Positions 41,239-50,445 are shown, counted from the first letter of the stretch. The stretch is DNA of 54,971 nt from Desulfobulbus sp. Tol-SR (GCA_000769715.1 JROS01000053.1:7719-62689), one strand, 5' to 3'. Numbers and translations are program-made. Notes: generated from the sequence alone by a model not told the origin.

Positions 41239-41312
41239 GATGAATTCGCACGACGAGCGATGCTGCTTCGCACCTGCCATCCTCACTCTTCCATTCTGCT
41301 TAAAGGTATCCC

Positions 41313-42569
41313 ATGCTGGGCTGGTTCAAGAAAAAATTCTCGAAGAAGGAGGATGCTCCCTCAGCACCACCGGACACTCAGGCCCCCGTCGCGGCGACAG
41401 CGGAAACGTCTCCGGATCATCCGCCAGCACCCGCGGAGCCGGAACCGGCGGTCGAAGCGGCGCCTGCGGCGACGGACGCGGTCGCCGAACTCCCCGTCGG
41501 TGCCGAACCGGCGGCAGAACCGGTGACGGAGGCGGCAACAGCGATGGAACCTGTCCCCGCCACCGACGAAAAGGATGAACAAGAGGGAGAGGAAGAACCG
41601 GCGGCGGAAGAAGCTGGAGCGGCCACAACCAGGCCATCGTTTCTGCAGCGGCTCGCCGAGAGGCTGTCGAAGACCCGGGAAGCCTTCACCTACCAGCTCG
41701 ACCGCCTGTTCCTCGGCAAAAAGGAAATCGATGCCGAACTCTTCGACGATCTCGAGGAACTGCTCATCACCGCCGACCTCGGCGTCGCCACCACCCGGGA
41801 ACTGCTCGACCACGCCCGGCGCAAGGTCCACCGCAAGGAACTGTCCGATCCGGAATCGCTCAAGATCGCCCTCAAGGACAAGATCAAGTCGTTCATCACC
41901 GATTACCAGCGCGATGCCGAACTGGTGATGCCTCAGAGCGGCCCCTTCGTCATCATGGTGGTCGGCGTCAACGGCGTCGGCAAGACCACCACCATCGGCA
42001 AGATCGCCCACAAGTTCGTCAAGGCCGGCCGCTCGGTGATGCTCGTCGCCGGCGACACCTTTCGCGCCGCCGCCGTCTCCCAGCTGCAGATCTGGGGCGA
42101 ACGCAACGGCGTTTACGTCGTCGCCCGCGCCGATGGCGCCGACCCCTCGTCGGTGGCCTATGACGCCATGGATATCGCCAAGGCGAAGAATTACGATGTC
42201 GTCCTGGTCGACACCGCCGGCCGGCTTCACACCCAGACCAACCTGATGGAAGAGCTGAAGAAGATCAAGCGGGTGATGGGCAAGCGCCTCGAGGGGGCGC
42301 CGCACGAGGTGATGCTGGTGATCGACGCCACCACCGGCCAGAACGGCATCTCCCAGGCCAAACTGTTCAACGAGGCGGTCGGTATCACCGGCATCACCCT
42401 GACCAAGCTCGACGGGACCGCCAAGGGCGGCATCGTCGCCAATATCTGCCGGGAGATGCAGACCCCGATCCGGTTCATCGGCGTCGGCGAGAAGATGGAA
42501 GACCTGCGCGATTTCGATCCCGACGAATTCATCGAGGCCCTCTTCGAGAGCCGGCTCCCCGAGCGCTAG
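41313..42569 (+). CDS. ftsY: Signal recognition particle receptor FtsY
   Basis: 418 aa. The N-terminal MLGWFKKKFSKKE is amphipathic and membrane-targeting, followed by an acidic, Ala/Pro/Glu-rich A domain (~15-105). The N domain (~110-200) precedes the G domain: GVNGVGKTTTIGKIAH, DTFRAAAVSQLQIW, RADGADPSSVAYDA, VLVDTAGRLHTQ, TKLDGTAKGG and the closing FIGVGEKMEDLRDF. FtsY docks ribosome-SRP complexes at the inner membrane. AAAGG precedes the ATG. It is followed by a DjlA-like gene 24 bp later. Confidence 0.96.
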   Translation: MLGWFKKKFSKKEDAPSAPPDTQAPVAATAETSPDHPPAPAEPEPAVEAAPAATDAVAELPVGAEPAAEPVTEAATAMEPVPATDEKDEQEGEEEPAAEEAGAATTRPSFLQRLAERLSKTREAFTYQLDRLFLGKKEIDAELFDDLEELLITADLGVATTRELLDHARRKVHRKELSDPESLKIALKDKIKSFITDYQRDAELVMPQSGPFVIMVVGVNGVGKTTTIGKIAHKFVKAGRSVMLVAGDTFRAAAVSQLQIWGERNGVYVVARADGADPSSVAYDAMDIAKAKNYDVVLVDTAGRLHTQTNLMEELKKIKRVMGKRLEGAPHEVMLVIDATTGQNGISQAKLFNEAVGITGITLTKLDGTAKGGIVANICREMQTPIRFIGVGEKMEDLRDFDPDEFIEALFESRLPER

Positions 42570-42593
42570 CGGACGGATAACCACAACAATCCC

Positions 42594-43427
42594 ATGAATT
42601 ATCAACGACACGAACAGCCGGGATGCGGCGGATGCCTGCTGATTCTGATGCTCATCATCCTGGTCACCGGCGGCGCTCCAGCCCTGTTCAATTTCCTCGG
42701 CGCCCTGATCTTCTCCGGCTTCGCCGGAATCCTGCTGTTCATCGCCCTGTTCTGGGGCTTTTCCTATTGGGTGCAGAAACGGGTCGCCACCTACGAACAG
42801 TCGCAGACCGAGAGCCACAACCGCTTTGTCTGGCTGCTGGTGCAGATCCTGATCCGGATCGCCAGGATCGACGGCGAGATCACCCGCGACGAGGTCCAGA
42901 CCATCCAGCGCTTCTTCCAGTACAATCTGCGGTATTCCCAGACCCAGATGATGTGGATCAAGGAACTGATCAAGGAGGCGACCTCCTCGCCCCAGACCCT
43001 CGACAGCCTGCTGCTGGAGTTCAAGGCGAGCTTCGCCTACGAGCCGCGGTTGATCCTGCTCGAGCTGATCTACCAGATCCTCACCACCAAGGGCCAGATC
43101 CCGCCGCCGGAACTTGAAATTGCCCGTAATATTGGTATATTCCTGGAAATCTCGGAGTATGAGCGGCGGACCATCGAGGCCAAGTACACCCGCCGTCGGG
43201 AAGCGGGGGCGACCGCGACGCCCCGGGATACGGCGGCCCACCACTACGGCGTCCTCGGTCTCGAGCCCGGTGCCGACATGGAGGCGATCAAGAAGGCCTA
43301 CCGGACCCTCAGCATGCAGTACCATCCGGACAAGGTCGGCCATCTGGGCGAGGAATTCCGGGCCGTGGCCGAGGAAAAGATGAAGGAAATCAACCAGGCC
43401 TACGATTATTTCAAGAAGGCGATGTAG
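42594..43427 (+). CDS. Membrane-anchored TerB/J-domain co-chaperone (DjlA-like)
   Basis: 277 aa. Two hydrophobic segments (CLLILMLIILVTGG and GFAGILLFIALFWGFSYWV) anchor the N-terminus. A TerB-like helical domain follows (~75-180; IRIARIDGEITRDEVQTIQ). The C-terminal J domain (~210-277) has HHYGVLGLEPGADMEAIKKAY and the HPD in SMQYHPDKVGHLG. The order membrane-TerB-J matches DjlA, a DnaK partner at the membrane. Two N-terminal Cys (GCGGC) are noted. It lies 24 bp after ftsY, likely in the same operon. Confidence 0.88.
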   Translation: MNYQRHEQPGCGGCLLILMLIILVTGGAPALFNFLGALIFSGFAGILLFIALFWGFSYWVQKRVATYEQSQTESHNRFVWLLVQILIRIARIDGEITRDEVQTIQRFFQYNLRYSQTQMMWIKELIKEATSSPQTLDSLLLEFKASFAYEPRLILLELIYQILTTKGQIPPPELEIARNIGIFLEISEYERRTIEAKYTRRREAGATATPRDTAAHHYGVLGLEPGADMEAIKKAYRTLSMQYHPDKVGHLGEEFRAVAEEKMKEINQAYDYFKKAM

Positions 43428-43498
43428 GGCCGCGCCGGCAGGCCCGGCAGGGCCGTCCGGCGGCAAAGCATATCCCGCGAGGGAAAAGGAGTGTAACG

Positions 43499-44692
43499 AT
43501 GGCTATTTCCGAGAAGATGCGGCTGTTCGGCCGAAAATCCTCATGGATCCGCAAGATGTTCGAGGAAGGGGCAAGAATGAAGGCCGAGTTCGGGGCGGAC
43601 CAGGTCTGCGATTTCAGTCTCGGCAACCCCGATCTGCCGCCGCCGCCCCAATTCACCGAGGTGATCCGCCGGATCACCGTCGACGAGCGCCCGGGCGCCC
43701 ACGGCTACATGCCGAACGGCGGCTATCCGTGGGTGAAGGAGGCCCTGGCGGCGAGGATGTCGGCCGAGCAGGGGGTGACCATCGCCGGCAGCGACATGCT
43801 GATGACCTGCGGCGCCGCCGGCGGCCTCAACGTCGTCTTCAAGGCCCTGCTCAACCCCGGCGAGGAGGTCATCCTGCTCGCCCCCTATTTCGTCGAGTAC
43901 AACTTCTACCTCGACAATCACGGCGGGGTCGGCCGGACCGTCAACACCGACGGCGACTTCAACCTCGACCTGGCGGCGATCGAGGCCGCGATCTCGGCCA
44001 GGACCAAGGCGATCGTCATCAACTCGCCCAACAACCCGACCGGCCAGATCTACGACGCCGCCTCGCTGGCTGCCCTCGGCGAGCTGCTGGAGACGGCCGG
44101 GCGGCGCTTCGGCACGGTCATTTACCTGATCGCCGACGAACCCTACCGCAAGATCGTCTTCGACGGCAGCACCGTACCGGGCGTCATGGCCGCCTACCGC
44201 AACAGCATCGTCGTCTCTTCCTACTCCAAGGACCTGTCGCTGCCCGGCGAACGCATCGGCTACCTCGCCGTCCACCCGGAGATCGACGCCAAGGCCGAAC
44301 TGGTCGATGCGATGACCCTGGCCAACCGCATCCTCGGCTTCGTCAACGCCCCGGCCCTGATGCAGCGGGTCGTCGCCGAACTGCAGGGGGTGTCCGTCGA
44401 TACCGCGATCTATGCCCGGCGGCGCGAGAGCTTCTGTTCGATCCTGCGCGAGGCCGGCTACCGGTTCTCCGCTCCCAAGGGCGCCTTCTACATCTTCCCC
44501 CAATCGCCGCTGGCCGACGATGTGGCCTTTATCGCCCTGCTCCAGGAACAGCGGATCCTCGCCGTCCCCGGCGTCGGCTTCGGCGCCGCCGGTTGTTTCC
44601 GCCTCGCCTTCTGCGTTGAGGACGAGGTCATCCGCCGTTCGGCCGAGGGTTTCCGGGAAGCGATGGCCAGGGCCAAACGTTTGAGCGTTTGA
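43499..44692 (+). CDS. PLP-dependent aminotransferase (class I/II, AspC-like)
   Basis: 397 aa. The fold-type I pattern is clear: SLGNPDLPPP, GYMPNGGYPWVKEALA, the cofactor-binding TCGAAGGLNVVFKALLNPG, NSPNNPTGQIY, the Asp in YLIADEPYRKIVFD and the Schiff-base Lys in SSYSKDLSLPGERIGYLA. The specific amino acid is not evident; aspartate or alanine-type relatives are closest. AAGGAG lies seven bases before the ATG. It follows the DjlA-like gene by 71 bp and ends in a small AACGTT-rich repeat at the junction with der. Confidence 0.9.
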   Translation: MAISEKMRLFGRKSSWIRKMFEEGARMKAEFGADQVCDFSLGNPDLPPPPQFTEVIRRITVDERPGAHGYMPNGGYPWVKEALAARMSAEQGVTIAGSDMLMTCGAAGGLNVVFKALLNPGEEVILLAPYFVEYNFYLDNHGGVGRTVNTDGDFNLDLAAIEAAISARTKAIVINSPNNPTGQIYDAASLAALGELLETAGRRFGTVIYLIADEPYRKIVFDGSTVPGVMAAYRNSIVVSSYSKDLSLPGERIGYLAVHPEIDAKAELVDAMTLANRILGFVNAPALMQRVVAELQGVSVDTAIYARRRESFCSILREAGYRFSAPKGAFYIFPQSPLADDVAFIALLQEQRILAVPGVGFGAAGCFRLAFCVEDEVIRRSAEGFREAMARAKRLSV

Positions 44693-44713
44693 ACGTTTAA
44701 TCGTTTGAACGTT
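44675..44713. repeat. Short AACGTT/CGTTTGAA repeat between convergent genes
   Basis: The unit CGTTTGA(A) occurs three times and the palindrome AACGTT three times in 39 bp, spanning the end of the aminotransferase gene and the end of der. Arms such as AAACGTT and AACGTTT can pair, and the plus strand continues ATTTCTCCCTTT. It may serve as a weak bidirectional terminator or be a small repeat element. Confidence 0.5.
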
Positions 44714-46064
44714 ATTTCTCCCTTTGTTCCGTCTTGTCCCGGAAAAAGATCCGGATCGGGACCTTGTCCAGCCCCAGTCCCTGGCGGAAGCGGTTGACCA
44801 GATAACGCTCATAGGAGAAATGGACGCCCTTCGAGCTGTTGGTCATGATGACGAATTTCGGCGGACAGGTGCCGATCTGGGAGGTGTAGTAGAATTTCAG
44901 CCGCTTGTTCTTGTAGATCGGCGGATTATGCTCCTCGACCGCCTCCCGGAGCAGGCGATTGAGGGCGGCGGTGGCAAACTTGGCCTTGAACTGGCGGAAG
45001 ACCGAACCGATCACCGGAAACAGCCGTTTGATGCCGTAACCGGTCAGGGCGGACACGGTCAGCAGCGGGGCGAACCCGAGGAACGGCAGGGCCTGCCCGA
45101 CCTCGGCCATGATCTCCTCCTGCCGCTTCTTGTCGCCGGCGACCAGGTCCCACTTGTTGACCAGGACGATCATCCCGCGGCCCTGCTCGAGGGCATAGCC
45201 GATGATCCTGGTGTCCTGCTCGGTCATGCCCTCGCCGGCATCGATCAGCACCACTGCCACATCACAGCGCTCGAGCGCCGCCAGCGACTTCAATATGCTG
45301 AATTTTTCCAGTTTCTCCGTGGTCTTGCCCCTGCGACGGATACCGGCGGTGTCGATCAGCAGATAGCTGTAATTGCCGTGGACCAGCAGGGTGTCGACCG
45401 AATCCCGGGTGGTGCCGGAGATCTCCGAGACCACCATCCGCTCCTTGCCGACAATCTGGTTGATCAGCGACGACTTGCCGACATTGGGACGCCCGAGGAA
45501 GGCCACCTTGACGGTGTTCTCCGGCAGATCGATGGCGACCTCGCCGGCGGTGCGTTCGGCCAGGATCGCGCCGAGATCCTCCATCAGGGTGCGGAAACCG
45601 TAGGTATGCTCGGCCGACAGCGCCCACAGCTGCTCGATCCCCAGTTCGTAGAACGGCGCCAGCAGTTCCTGCTCCTGCTCCGGCCCGTCGATCTTGTTGA
45701 CCACGTGCAGGATCGGTTTGTCGGTGCGGCGGAGGATATCGACCACCGCGTGATCGGCCGGAGTGAGGCCGGCCCGGCCGTCCATCAGGAAGAGGATGAT
45801 ATCCGCCTCGTCAATCGCCGCCAGGGCCTGCTCGCGGATATGGGAGACGAGGGCGTCATCCGGGTTGTCGTCGATGCCGCCGGTGTCGACCAGGATGAAG
45901 GGGTGGTCTTCCCACACCACCCGGTCGTAATGGCGGTCCCTGGTCACCCCCGGGGTGGGATCGACGAGGGCCTTGCGGGAGCGGGTGATGCGGTTGAAGA
46001 GCGTCGACTTGCCGACGTTCGGACGGCCGACGAGGGCGACGATGGGGCATGAAGAAGTAGGCAT
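44712..46064 (-). CDS. der: Ribosome-assembly GTPase Der (EngA)
   Basis: 450 aa with two tandem G domains: VALVGRPNVGKSTLFNRI, FILVDTGGID and NKID in the first; VAFLGRPNVGKSSLINQI, LLIDTAGIRRRGK and NKWDL in the second. The C-terminal KH-like domain has YYTSQIGTCPPKFVIMTN. Der is needed for 50S subunit maturation. It is the last gene of the minus-strand block, 117 bp after the Sel1-repeat gene. A 13-bp palindrome sits 20 bp upstream of the ATG. Confidence 0.97.
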   Translation of the reverse strand: MPTSSCPIVALVGRPNVGKSTLFNRITRSRKALVDPTPGVTRDRHYDRVVWEDHPFILVDTGGIDDNPDDALVSHIREQALAAIDEADIILFLMDGRAGLTPADHAVVDILRRTDKPILHVVNKIDGPEQEQELLAPFYELGIEQLWALSAEHTYGFRTLMEDLGAILAERTAGEVAIDLPENTVKVAFLGRPNVGKSSLINQIVGKERMVVSEISGTTRDSVDTLLVHGNYSYLLIDTAGIRRRGKTTEKLEKFSILKSLAALERCDVAVVLIDAGEGMTEQDTRIIGYALEQGRGMIVLVNKWDLVAGDKKRQEEIMAEVGQALPFLGFAPLLTVSALTGYGIKRLFPVIGSVFRQFKAKFATAALNRLLREAVEEHNPPIYKNKRLKFYYTSQIGTCPPKFVIMTNSSKGVHFSYERYLVNRFRQGLGLDKVPIRIFFRDKTEQREK

Positions 46065-46084
46065 GATTCTATCCTTTGGTGGAG

Positions 46085-46097
46085 ATACAGGCTGTAT
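46085..46097. promoter_or_regulatory. 13-bp palindrome just upstream of der
   Basis: ATACAG-G-CTGTAT is a perfect 6+6 inverted repeat centred 27 bp before the der ATG. It could be an operator or a small mRNA hairpin near the start. No regulator is assigned. Confidence 0.3.
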
Positions 46098-46181
46098 GTA
46101 CCCGATCAGGACAGAATGTGCACGGTTTTCAGTGCCGGGACGAGGGAGAGGCCACGGCCGCGGTCATGATCGTTCCCGCCG

Positions 46182-46697
46182 CTACTCCAAGTCCCTGCAG
46201 GCAGGCGGCCGGGCGGCACAGAGTTTTTCCAGCTGCGCCTTGGCCTCGGCATGCCCCTGGTCCGCCGCCTTGTCATACCACTTGGCCGCCTTGTAGAAGT
46301 TCTTTTTCAGGCCGCTCCGGCCCCTGGCATACATGGTGCCGACATGGTACTGGGCATCGGCACTGCCGTCATCGGCGGCGGAGAGGAACAGCAGTTTGGC
46401 CTTCACCTTGTCCTCTTCCGTGCCCAGACCGGAAAAGGTGTGGCGGGCCAGTTCGTAGCGCGCATCGGCGTGGCCCTTATCGGCCGCCTTGGAAAACAGC
46501 ACCACCGCCTGGCGGTAGTCCTGCCGGACGCCCTCGCCCTTGCTGTAGGCCATGCCAAGCGTATACTGGGCCTGGACATCGCCTCTCTCGGCCCTGGCCA
46601 TGAGCTCGGCCAGGCTGGCGGCCGTAGCCGTTGTCCCGCCGGCAAGAGCAACGCACATTACAACCAGCATGCCGACTTTCATCCATTGTAACATCAT
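46182..46697 (-). CDS. Secreted Sel1-repeat protein
   Basis: 171 aa with a signal peptide (VGMLVVMCVALAGGTTATA). Three to four Sel1 repeats follow: DVQAQYTLGMAYSKGEGVRQ, HADARYELARHTFSGLGTEE and SADAQYHVGTMYARGRSGLK, then HAEAKAQLEKLC. Sel1 solenoids mediate protein contacts in the periplasm. AAGGAGG lies four bases before the first ATG (46697) and seven before the second (46694), so either may be used. It is 9 bp after the AmgK-like gene, so it probably belongs to the same transcript. Confidence 0.87.
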   Translation of the reverse strand: MMLQWMKVGMLVVMCVALAGGTTATAASLAELMARAERGDVQAQYTLGMAYSKGEGVRQDYRQAVVLFSKAADKGHADARYELARHTFSGLGTEEDKVKAKLLFLSAADDGSADAQYHVGTMYARGRSGLKKNFYKAAKWYDKAADQGHAEAKAQLEKLCAARPPACRDLE

Positions 46698-46706
46698 ACA
46701 CCCTCC

Positions 46707-47762
46707 TTACCCTATCCGTTCGACTGCCTCATCGGCCATCGCCCGCAGAATCCGTTGTCCTGCAAAGATCGGCTCCTGCAGGCGAGCCCGGAGTTTTTCG
46801 ACCGCGGGCCGGATATAATCGGCGAAAAACAGCTTGCCGCGGACTCGTGAGAGAAAGGCGAAGGCGCCGATGATCTGCAGGTTGCGCTGCAGCGCCAGCA
46901 GGGAGTAGTGGCGGCGGAAATCCCGGGGATCGAAGATCATCCTCTCTCCCAGCCGATCAAGGTAATAATGGAACAGATGGCCGCTGAAATCAAGGGGCAG
47001 GTCGGCGTAGGGATCGATCAGCAGCGAGGCCAGATCGTAGCCGAGCGGGCCGAACCGGCCGCCCTGGTAATCGATGATCCGGATGCGCCCATCCTTGATC
47101 ATGATATTGCGGCTCTGGAAGTCCCGGTGGAGAAAGAAACCGGCGGGGGCCTGGGCCGCCATCCCGGCGATGGCGGCAAATTCATCATCGATGCCGGCAG
47201 GAACGGGGAGAGCGAGCAGATCCTGCCAGAAGGCGCGGAGGAAATAGCCGGATTCCCGCTCCAGCATCAGCTGGCGGTCATAGCGGGGGGCGTCCCGGCA
47301 CCACCCGTCATCCAGGCCGGCGCCGCCGTCGATCTGCATCGCGACGAGACGATCGATCGCCTGCCGGTACATCCCCAGCAAGCGGTTGCGGGGCCCGGGA
47401 GCGGCGAAATCGGTGGCCTGGACCAGATCGTGCAGCCGGGTGTCGCCCAGGTCCTCGAACAGGATCAGGCCGCGGCGCTCGTCCCAGCCGTACAGCTCCG
47501 GCACCGGCACCCCCTGCCGCTGCAGATGCCGGCCGATCCGCCAGGCGGCGACGGCCTCGGCCAGCATCGAGCCCTCGGCCACCTCGGGAAAGACAGCGAG
47601 ACAGAGCGGCCGGCCGTGAAGGCTGATCCGGGCAAAGCGCCGGGTCGACCCGTCGGCGGCGAGCATGGTGACCGCCAATCCCGGTTCCTGGCCGCCCTCG
47701 ATCAGGCCGGCATCCTTCAGGATCGAAACCAGGTCTGCAGGCAGCTGTGCTTCACCGATCAT
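46707..47762 (-). CDS. AmgK-like anomeric sugar kinase (aminoglycoside phosphotransferase fold)
   Basis: 351 aa from the ATG at 47762, with GGGAGG six bases upstream. Kinase motifs: STRRFARI loop, GLILFEDLGDTRLHDLV, catalytic FFLHRDFQSRNIMIKDG, Mg-binding RIIDYQGGRFGPLGYDLASLL. The DYQ-GPLGYDLASLL segment resembles AmgK, the MurNAc/GlcNAc 1-kinase of Pseudomonas. The MurU-like gene lies 19 bp upstream, the same pairing as amgK-murU. The product would be MurNAc-1-phosphate. The substrate is inferred from context and similarity, not shown. Confidence 0.8.
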   Translation of the reverse strand: MIGEAQLPADLVSILKDAGLIEGGQEPGLAVTMLAADGSTRRFARISLHGRPLCLAVFPEVAEGSMLAEAVAAWRIGRHLQRQGVPVPELYGWDERRGLILFEDLGDTRLHDLVQATDFAAPGPRNRLLGMYRQAIDRLVAMQIDGGAGLDDGWCRDAPRYDRQLMLERESGYFLRAFWQDLLALPVPAGIDDEFAAIAGMAAQAPAGFFLHRDFQSRNIMIKDGRIRIIDYQGGRFGPLGYDLASLLIDPYADLPLDFSGHLFHYYLDRLGERMIFDPRDFRRHYSLLALQRNLQIIGAFAFLSRVRGKLFFADYIRPAVEKLRARLQEPIFAGQRILRAMADEAVERIG

Positions 47763-47781
47763 TCGTGGCCTCCCTGCCGCC

Positions 47782-48663
47782 TCACGCCGACAACAGCACG
47801 TCGGCCATTCGGCGGCCGCTCGCAATCCGCACCCCATCCCAGGCAACGACCCGGGCCAGATGGACATCGGTTCCGATCTCGACATCACCGAGACAGCACC
47901 AGTCCTCCCACTCCGGCTCGGCCTCCATCCTGGTCCCCGCTCCGGACAGAAACGGCGTTGCCACATTTCCTCCGAGCTCCGGCCAGCGGGGGATGGCGCC
48001 GGTCAGCAGGCCGCCGTGGAGAGCAAGATAATCCTCCGCCGTCCCCATGTCGGTCCAGTACCCTTCCACCCTGACGGCGGCGATTTCCTCCCCCAGCGCC
48101 AGCATGCGCCGGTAACGGTCGAGGATGCAGGAATAGCGGCCGGGGGCGATGTCCTCGAGGACCTCGGGATCGATGACATGGAGACCGGTGAAGGCCAGGC
48201 AGTTCTCGCCGCTCGTGCCGATGTCGGTGACGCCCCGGCCCGCCTCCACCCGCACGGTGTTGAAGCGCGGATAGTCATGGACCGCCAGCGACACCCGGTT
48301 GCCCCGCTCCCGATGCCCGGCATAGAGCCGTCTGAAATCGAAATCGTGGTAGATGTCGCCGTTGGTGACCAGCAGCGGCGCGTCGTGAAGGTGGGGCAAG
48401 GCACCGCGCAGACCGCCGCCGGTGCCGAGGATGGTCTCCTCGAGCAGCACCGTGACCCCGGCCATGCCGTGAAGCAGGTCGACGATCTGCTCCCCCAGGT
48501 GATGGCAGTTGACGACGATACGGTCGAAACCGGAGTTGCGCAGGCGGCTGATGGTCAGCAGCAGCAGCGGCCGGTTGAGGATCGGGAACAGCGGCTTCGG
48601 CCGCAGCAGGGTGTGGGGGAGCAGACGGGTGCCGAAACCGGCGGCCAGGATCATCGCCTGCAT
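47782..48663 (-). CDS. MurU-like nucleotidyltransferase
   Basis: 293 aa from the ATG at 48663, five bases after the lpxI stop; ATG 48654 is an alternative. The sugar-1-phosphate nucleotidyltransferase fold has MILAAGFGTRLLPHTLLRP, KPLFPILNRPLL, ILGTGGGLRGALPHL and LLVTNGDIYHDFDF with the metal Asp, then EGYWTDMGTAEDYL. MurU makes UDP-MurNAc from MurNAc-1-P and UTP. The adjacent AmgK-like kinase supports this role, but mannose-1-P or glucose-1-P uridylyl/guanylyl transfer is possible. The last ~50 residues (WCCLGDVEIGTDVHLARVV) look like a short left-handed helix coil. Confidence 0.8.
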   Translation of the reverse strand: MQAMILAAGFGTRLLPHTLLRPKPLFPILNRPLLLLTISRLRNSGFDRIVVNCHHLGEQIVDLLHGMAGVTVLLEETILGTGGGLRGALPHLHDAPLLVTNGDIYHDFDFRRLYAGHRERGNRVSLAVHDYPRFNTVRVEAGRGVTDIGTSGENCLAFTGLHVIDPEVLEDIAPGRYSCILDRYRRMLALGEEIAAVRVEGYWTDMGTAEDYLALHGGLLTGAIPRWPELGGNVATPFLSGAGTRMEAEPEWEDWCCLGDVEIGTDVHLARVVAWDGVRIASGRRMADVLLSA

Positions 48664-48667
48664 GCGT

Positions 48668-49510
48668 TCAAAAGTCCAGGGTGCCGTCTTCCCGCTCGGT
48701 GACGCCGATGACCACGATGCCGGCGGCATCGGCCTCCCGGATCATCGCCTCGGGGTCGAAGAGCAGGGACTGGCCGGCCTCGACCGCCAGCACCGCCGCC
48801 CCGACACTGCGCAGGGTGGTGATCGTGGCCAGCCCGGTGGCGGGCAGGTCGAAGCGGAAATCCTGGCCCGGCTTGCGCACCTTGACCACCACCGCCTTCT
48901 CCTTGGCCAGCAGACCGCCACGGCGGATCGTCGCGTCGGTCCCGTCGATCGCCTCGACCGCCAGCACCGTCCGGTTGCGGACGACCACGCACTGGCCGAT
49001 GTCGAGGGTGCCGATGGCCCGGGCGTTGCGCCAGCCGAATTCGATGTCCTGCCGCTGTTCCTTCGTCGGTTTACGCCGGGTGAGGACGCCTTGCGGGAAC
49101 AGCAGGTGGCGGAGATAGAGCGTCGATTCGCGCACGGTGATCCCCTCCTGCTCCAGGGCGCCGGCCACGGCCCGGAGGATGGCGTCGTCCTGCTTGCGGT
49201 CGATCTTGTTCCACAGCGTCAGGCCCTTGAGGTCGGGGAGGACATCGCGAAAGATCCGGGTCTTGGTGATCGAGCCGAGAAACACCGCCTCGGACACCCG
49301 GTTGGCCTTGAAAAACGAGATGACCTTGCCGAGTTGGCCGAGTTTGACCCAGCACACCGCGTCGGCGGCGGTGGCGACCTCCGGTGCCGTTTCACCCTTG
49401 TGGGCGATCACCATGACCGTGCGCCCCGCCCGGCGCGCCGCCTGAAGAAAGAGCAGCGGGAACTGGCCGCCGCCGGCGATGATGCCGATATTGCCCGGGT
49501 CGTTCCCCAT
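48668..49510 (-). CDS. lpxI: UDP-2,3-diacylglucosamine pyrophosphatase LpxI
   Basis: 280 aa from the ATG at 49510; GTG 49513 is equally close. The DUF1009/LpxI signatures are IGIIAGGGQFPLLFLQAAR, VAHKGET-type strand, VWKLGQLGK-like segment, AVFLGSITKTRIF, DDAILRAVAGALEQEGI and the C-terminal GTDATIRRGG, KVRKPGQDFRFDLPATG and TTLRSVGAAVLAVEAG. It hydrolyses UDP-2,3-diacylglucosamine to lipid X, replacing LpxH in lipid A synthesis. It follows lpxA by 6 bp. lpxB is not in the window. Confidence 0.95.
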   Translation of the reverse strand: MGNDPGNIGIIAGGGQFPLLFLQAARRAGRTVMVIAHKGETAPEVATAADAVCWVKLGQLGKVISFFKANRVSEAVFLGSITKTRIFRDVLPDLKGLTLWNKIDRKQDDAILRAVAGALEQEGITVRESTLYLRHLLFPQGVLTRRKPTKEQRQDIEFGWRNARAIGTLDIGQCVVVRNRTVLAVEAIDGTDATIRRGGLLAKEKAVVVKVRKPGQDFRFDLPATGLATITTLRSVGAAVLAVEAGQSLLFDPEAMIREADAAGIVVIGVTEREDGTLDF

Positions 49511-49516
49511 CACCGG

Positions 49517-50314
49517 TCAGTCTTCCACCGTCCGCTTGACGACGCCACGCTTCGATTGCTCGAAGAATTTGATCAGGTACTGGACCTCGGGACAACTGGG
49601 GAATTCGCTCCGCGCCTGTTCCAGGGCGTCCTTCATCAGCAGTTCCGGGGTGCGGAAGATGATGCGGAAGGCGTTTTCAAGATTACTGATGGTCTCGCGG
49701 TCAAAACCGTTGCGTTTGAGGCCGATCTTGTTGATCCCCGAAATCCGGGTGCGGTTGCGGGTGCCGGCCAGGATCACATAGGGCGGAACGTCGAGACTGA
49801 TGCCCGAGACCCCCCCGATGTAGCTGAATTTGCCGATGCGGCAGAACTGGTGGACGGCGACCAGACCGCCGATCGAGGCCCGGTCGCCGACCTCGACATG
49901 ACCGGCCAGGGTCGCGACATTGGCCATGATGACATGATTGCCGATCCGGCAGTCATGGGCGACATGGGTGTAAGCCATCAGCAGGTTATGGTCGCCGATG
50001 ATCGTCTTGCCCTCGTCATGGGTCGTCCCCCGGTGGATGGAGGCGTACTCGCGGATCTGGTTGTCATCGCCGATGATGAGCTCGGTCGGTTCCCCCTTGT
50101 AGCTGAGGTCCTGGGGGGCGCCGCCGACCGTGGCGAACGAGCTGATCAGGTTGCGCCTGCCGATGGTCGTCGGACCGTTGACGACGGCATGGGCCTCGAC
50201 CCGGCTGTCGGCGTCGATGCGGACCCCCGCCTCGATAACTGCATAGGGGCCGACGGTGACGGAGGAGTCGAGTTCGGCCTTTTTGTCAATAACTGCTGTG
50301 GGATGGATAGGCAT
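49517..50314 (-). CDS. lpxA: UDP-N-acetylglucosamine acyltransferase
   Basis: 265 aa. Hexapeptide repeats form the left-handed beta-helix; the catalytic His lies in LMAYTHVAHDCRIGNHVIMA, followed by GHVEVGDRASIGGLVAVHQF and the C-terminal ISGINKIGLKRNGF. It adds the first 3-hydroxyacyl chain to UDP-GlcNAc, the first lipid A step. It lies downstream of fabZ across 131 bp and upstream of lpxI. The spacer before it contains a small ATCGGG/CCCGAT hairpin. Confidence 0.96.
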   Translation of the reverse strand: MPIHPTAVIDKKAELDSSVTVGPYAVIEAGVRIDADSRVEAHAVVNGPTTIGRRNLISSFATVGGAPQDLSYKGEPTELIIGDDNQIREYASIHRGTTHDEGKTIIGDHNLLMAYTHVAHDCRIGNHVIMANVATLAGHVEVGDRASIGGLVAVHQFCRIGKFSYIGGVSGISLDVPPYVILAGTRNRTRISGINKIGLKRNGFDRETISNLENAFRIIFRTPELLMKDALEQARSEFPSCPEVQYLIKFFEQSKRGVVKRTVED

Positions 50315-50445
50315 ATCTTCTCAAATTCTCTTCAGGGGATGGGGACAGGCCAGGGGACAAAAAGGCTTTCCTTACCGTCTTCTGACCATCGGTGCAAGGA
50401 GTTTTTCATCGGGGCGCAGCTCCCGATCGCCGCTATCAACCGATA

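Noticed and set aside
41361..43466. 701-codon open frame on the minus strand across ftsY and the DjlA-like gene
   Set aside because: It is opposite two genes with full family motifs. Its composition (Asp/Gly/Leu/His runs) is typical of antisense frames in GC-rich DNA, and no motif was seen.
50315..50445. Terminator between fabZ and lpxA
   Set aside because: The ATCGGG/CCCGAT stem lacks a T-run, and the small AAGG-aaag-CCTT stem is too weak; lpxA is most likely transcribed with fabZ.
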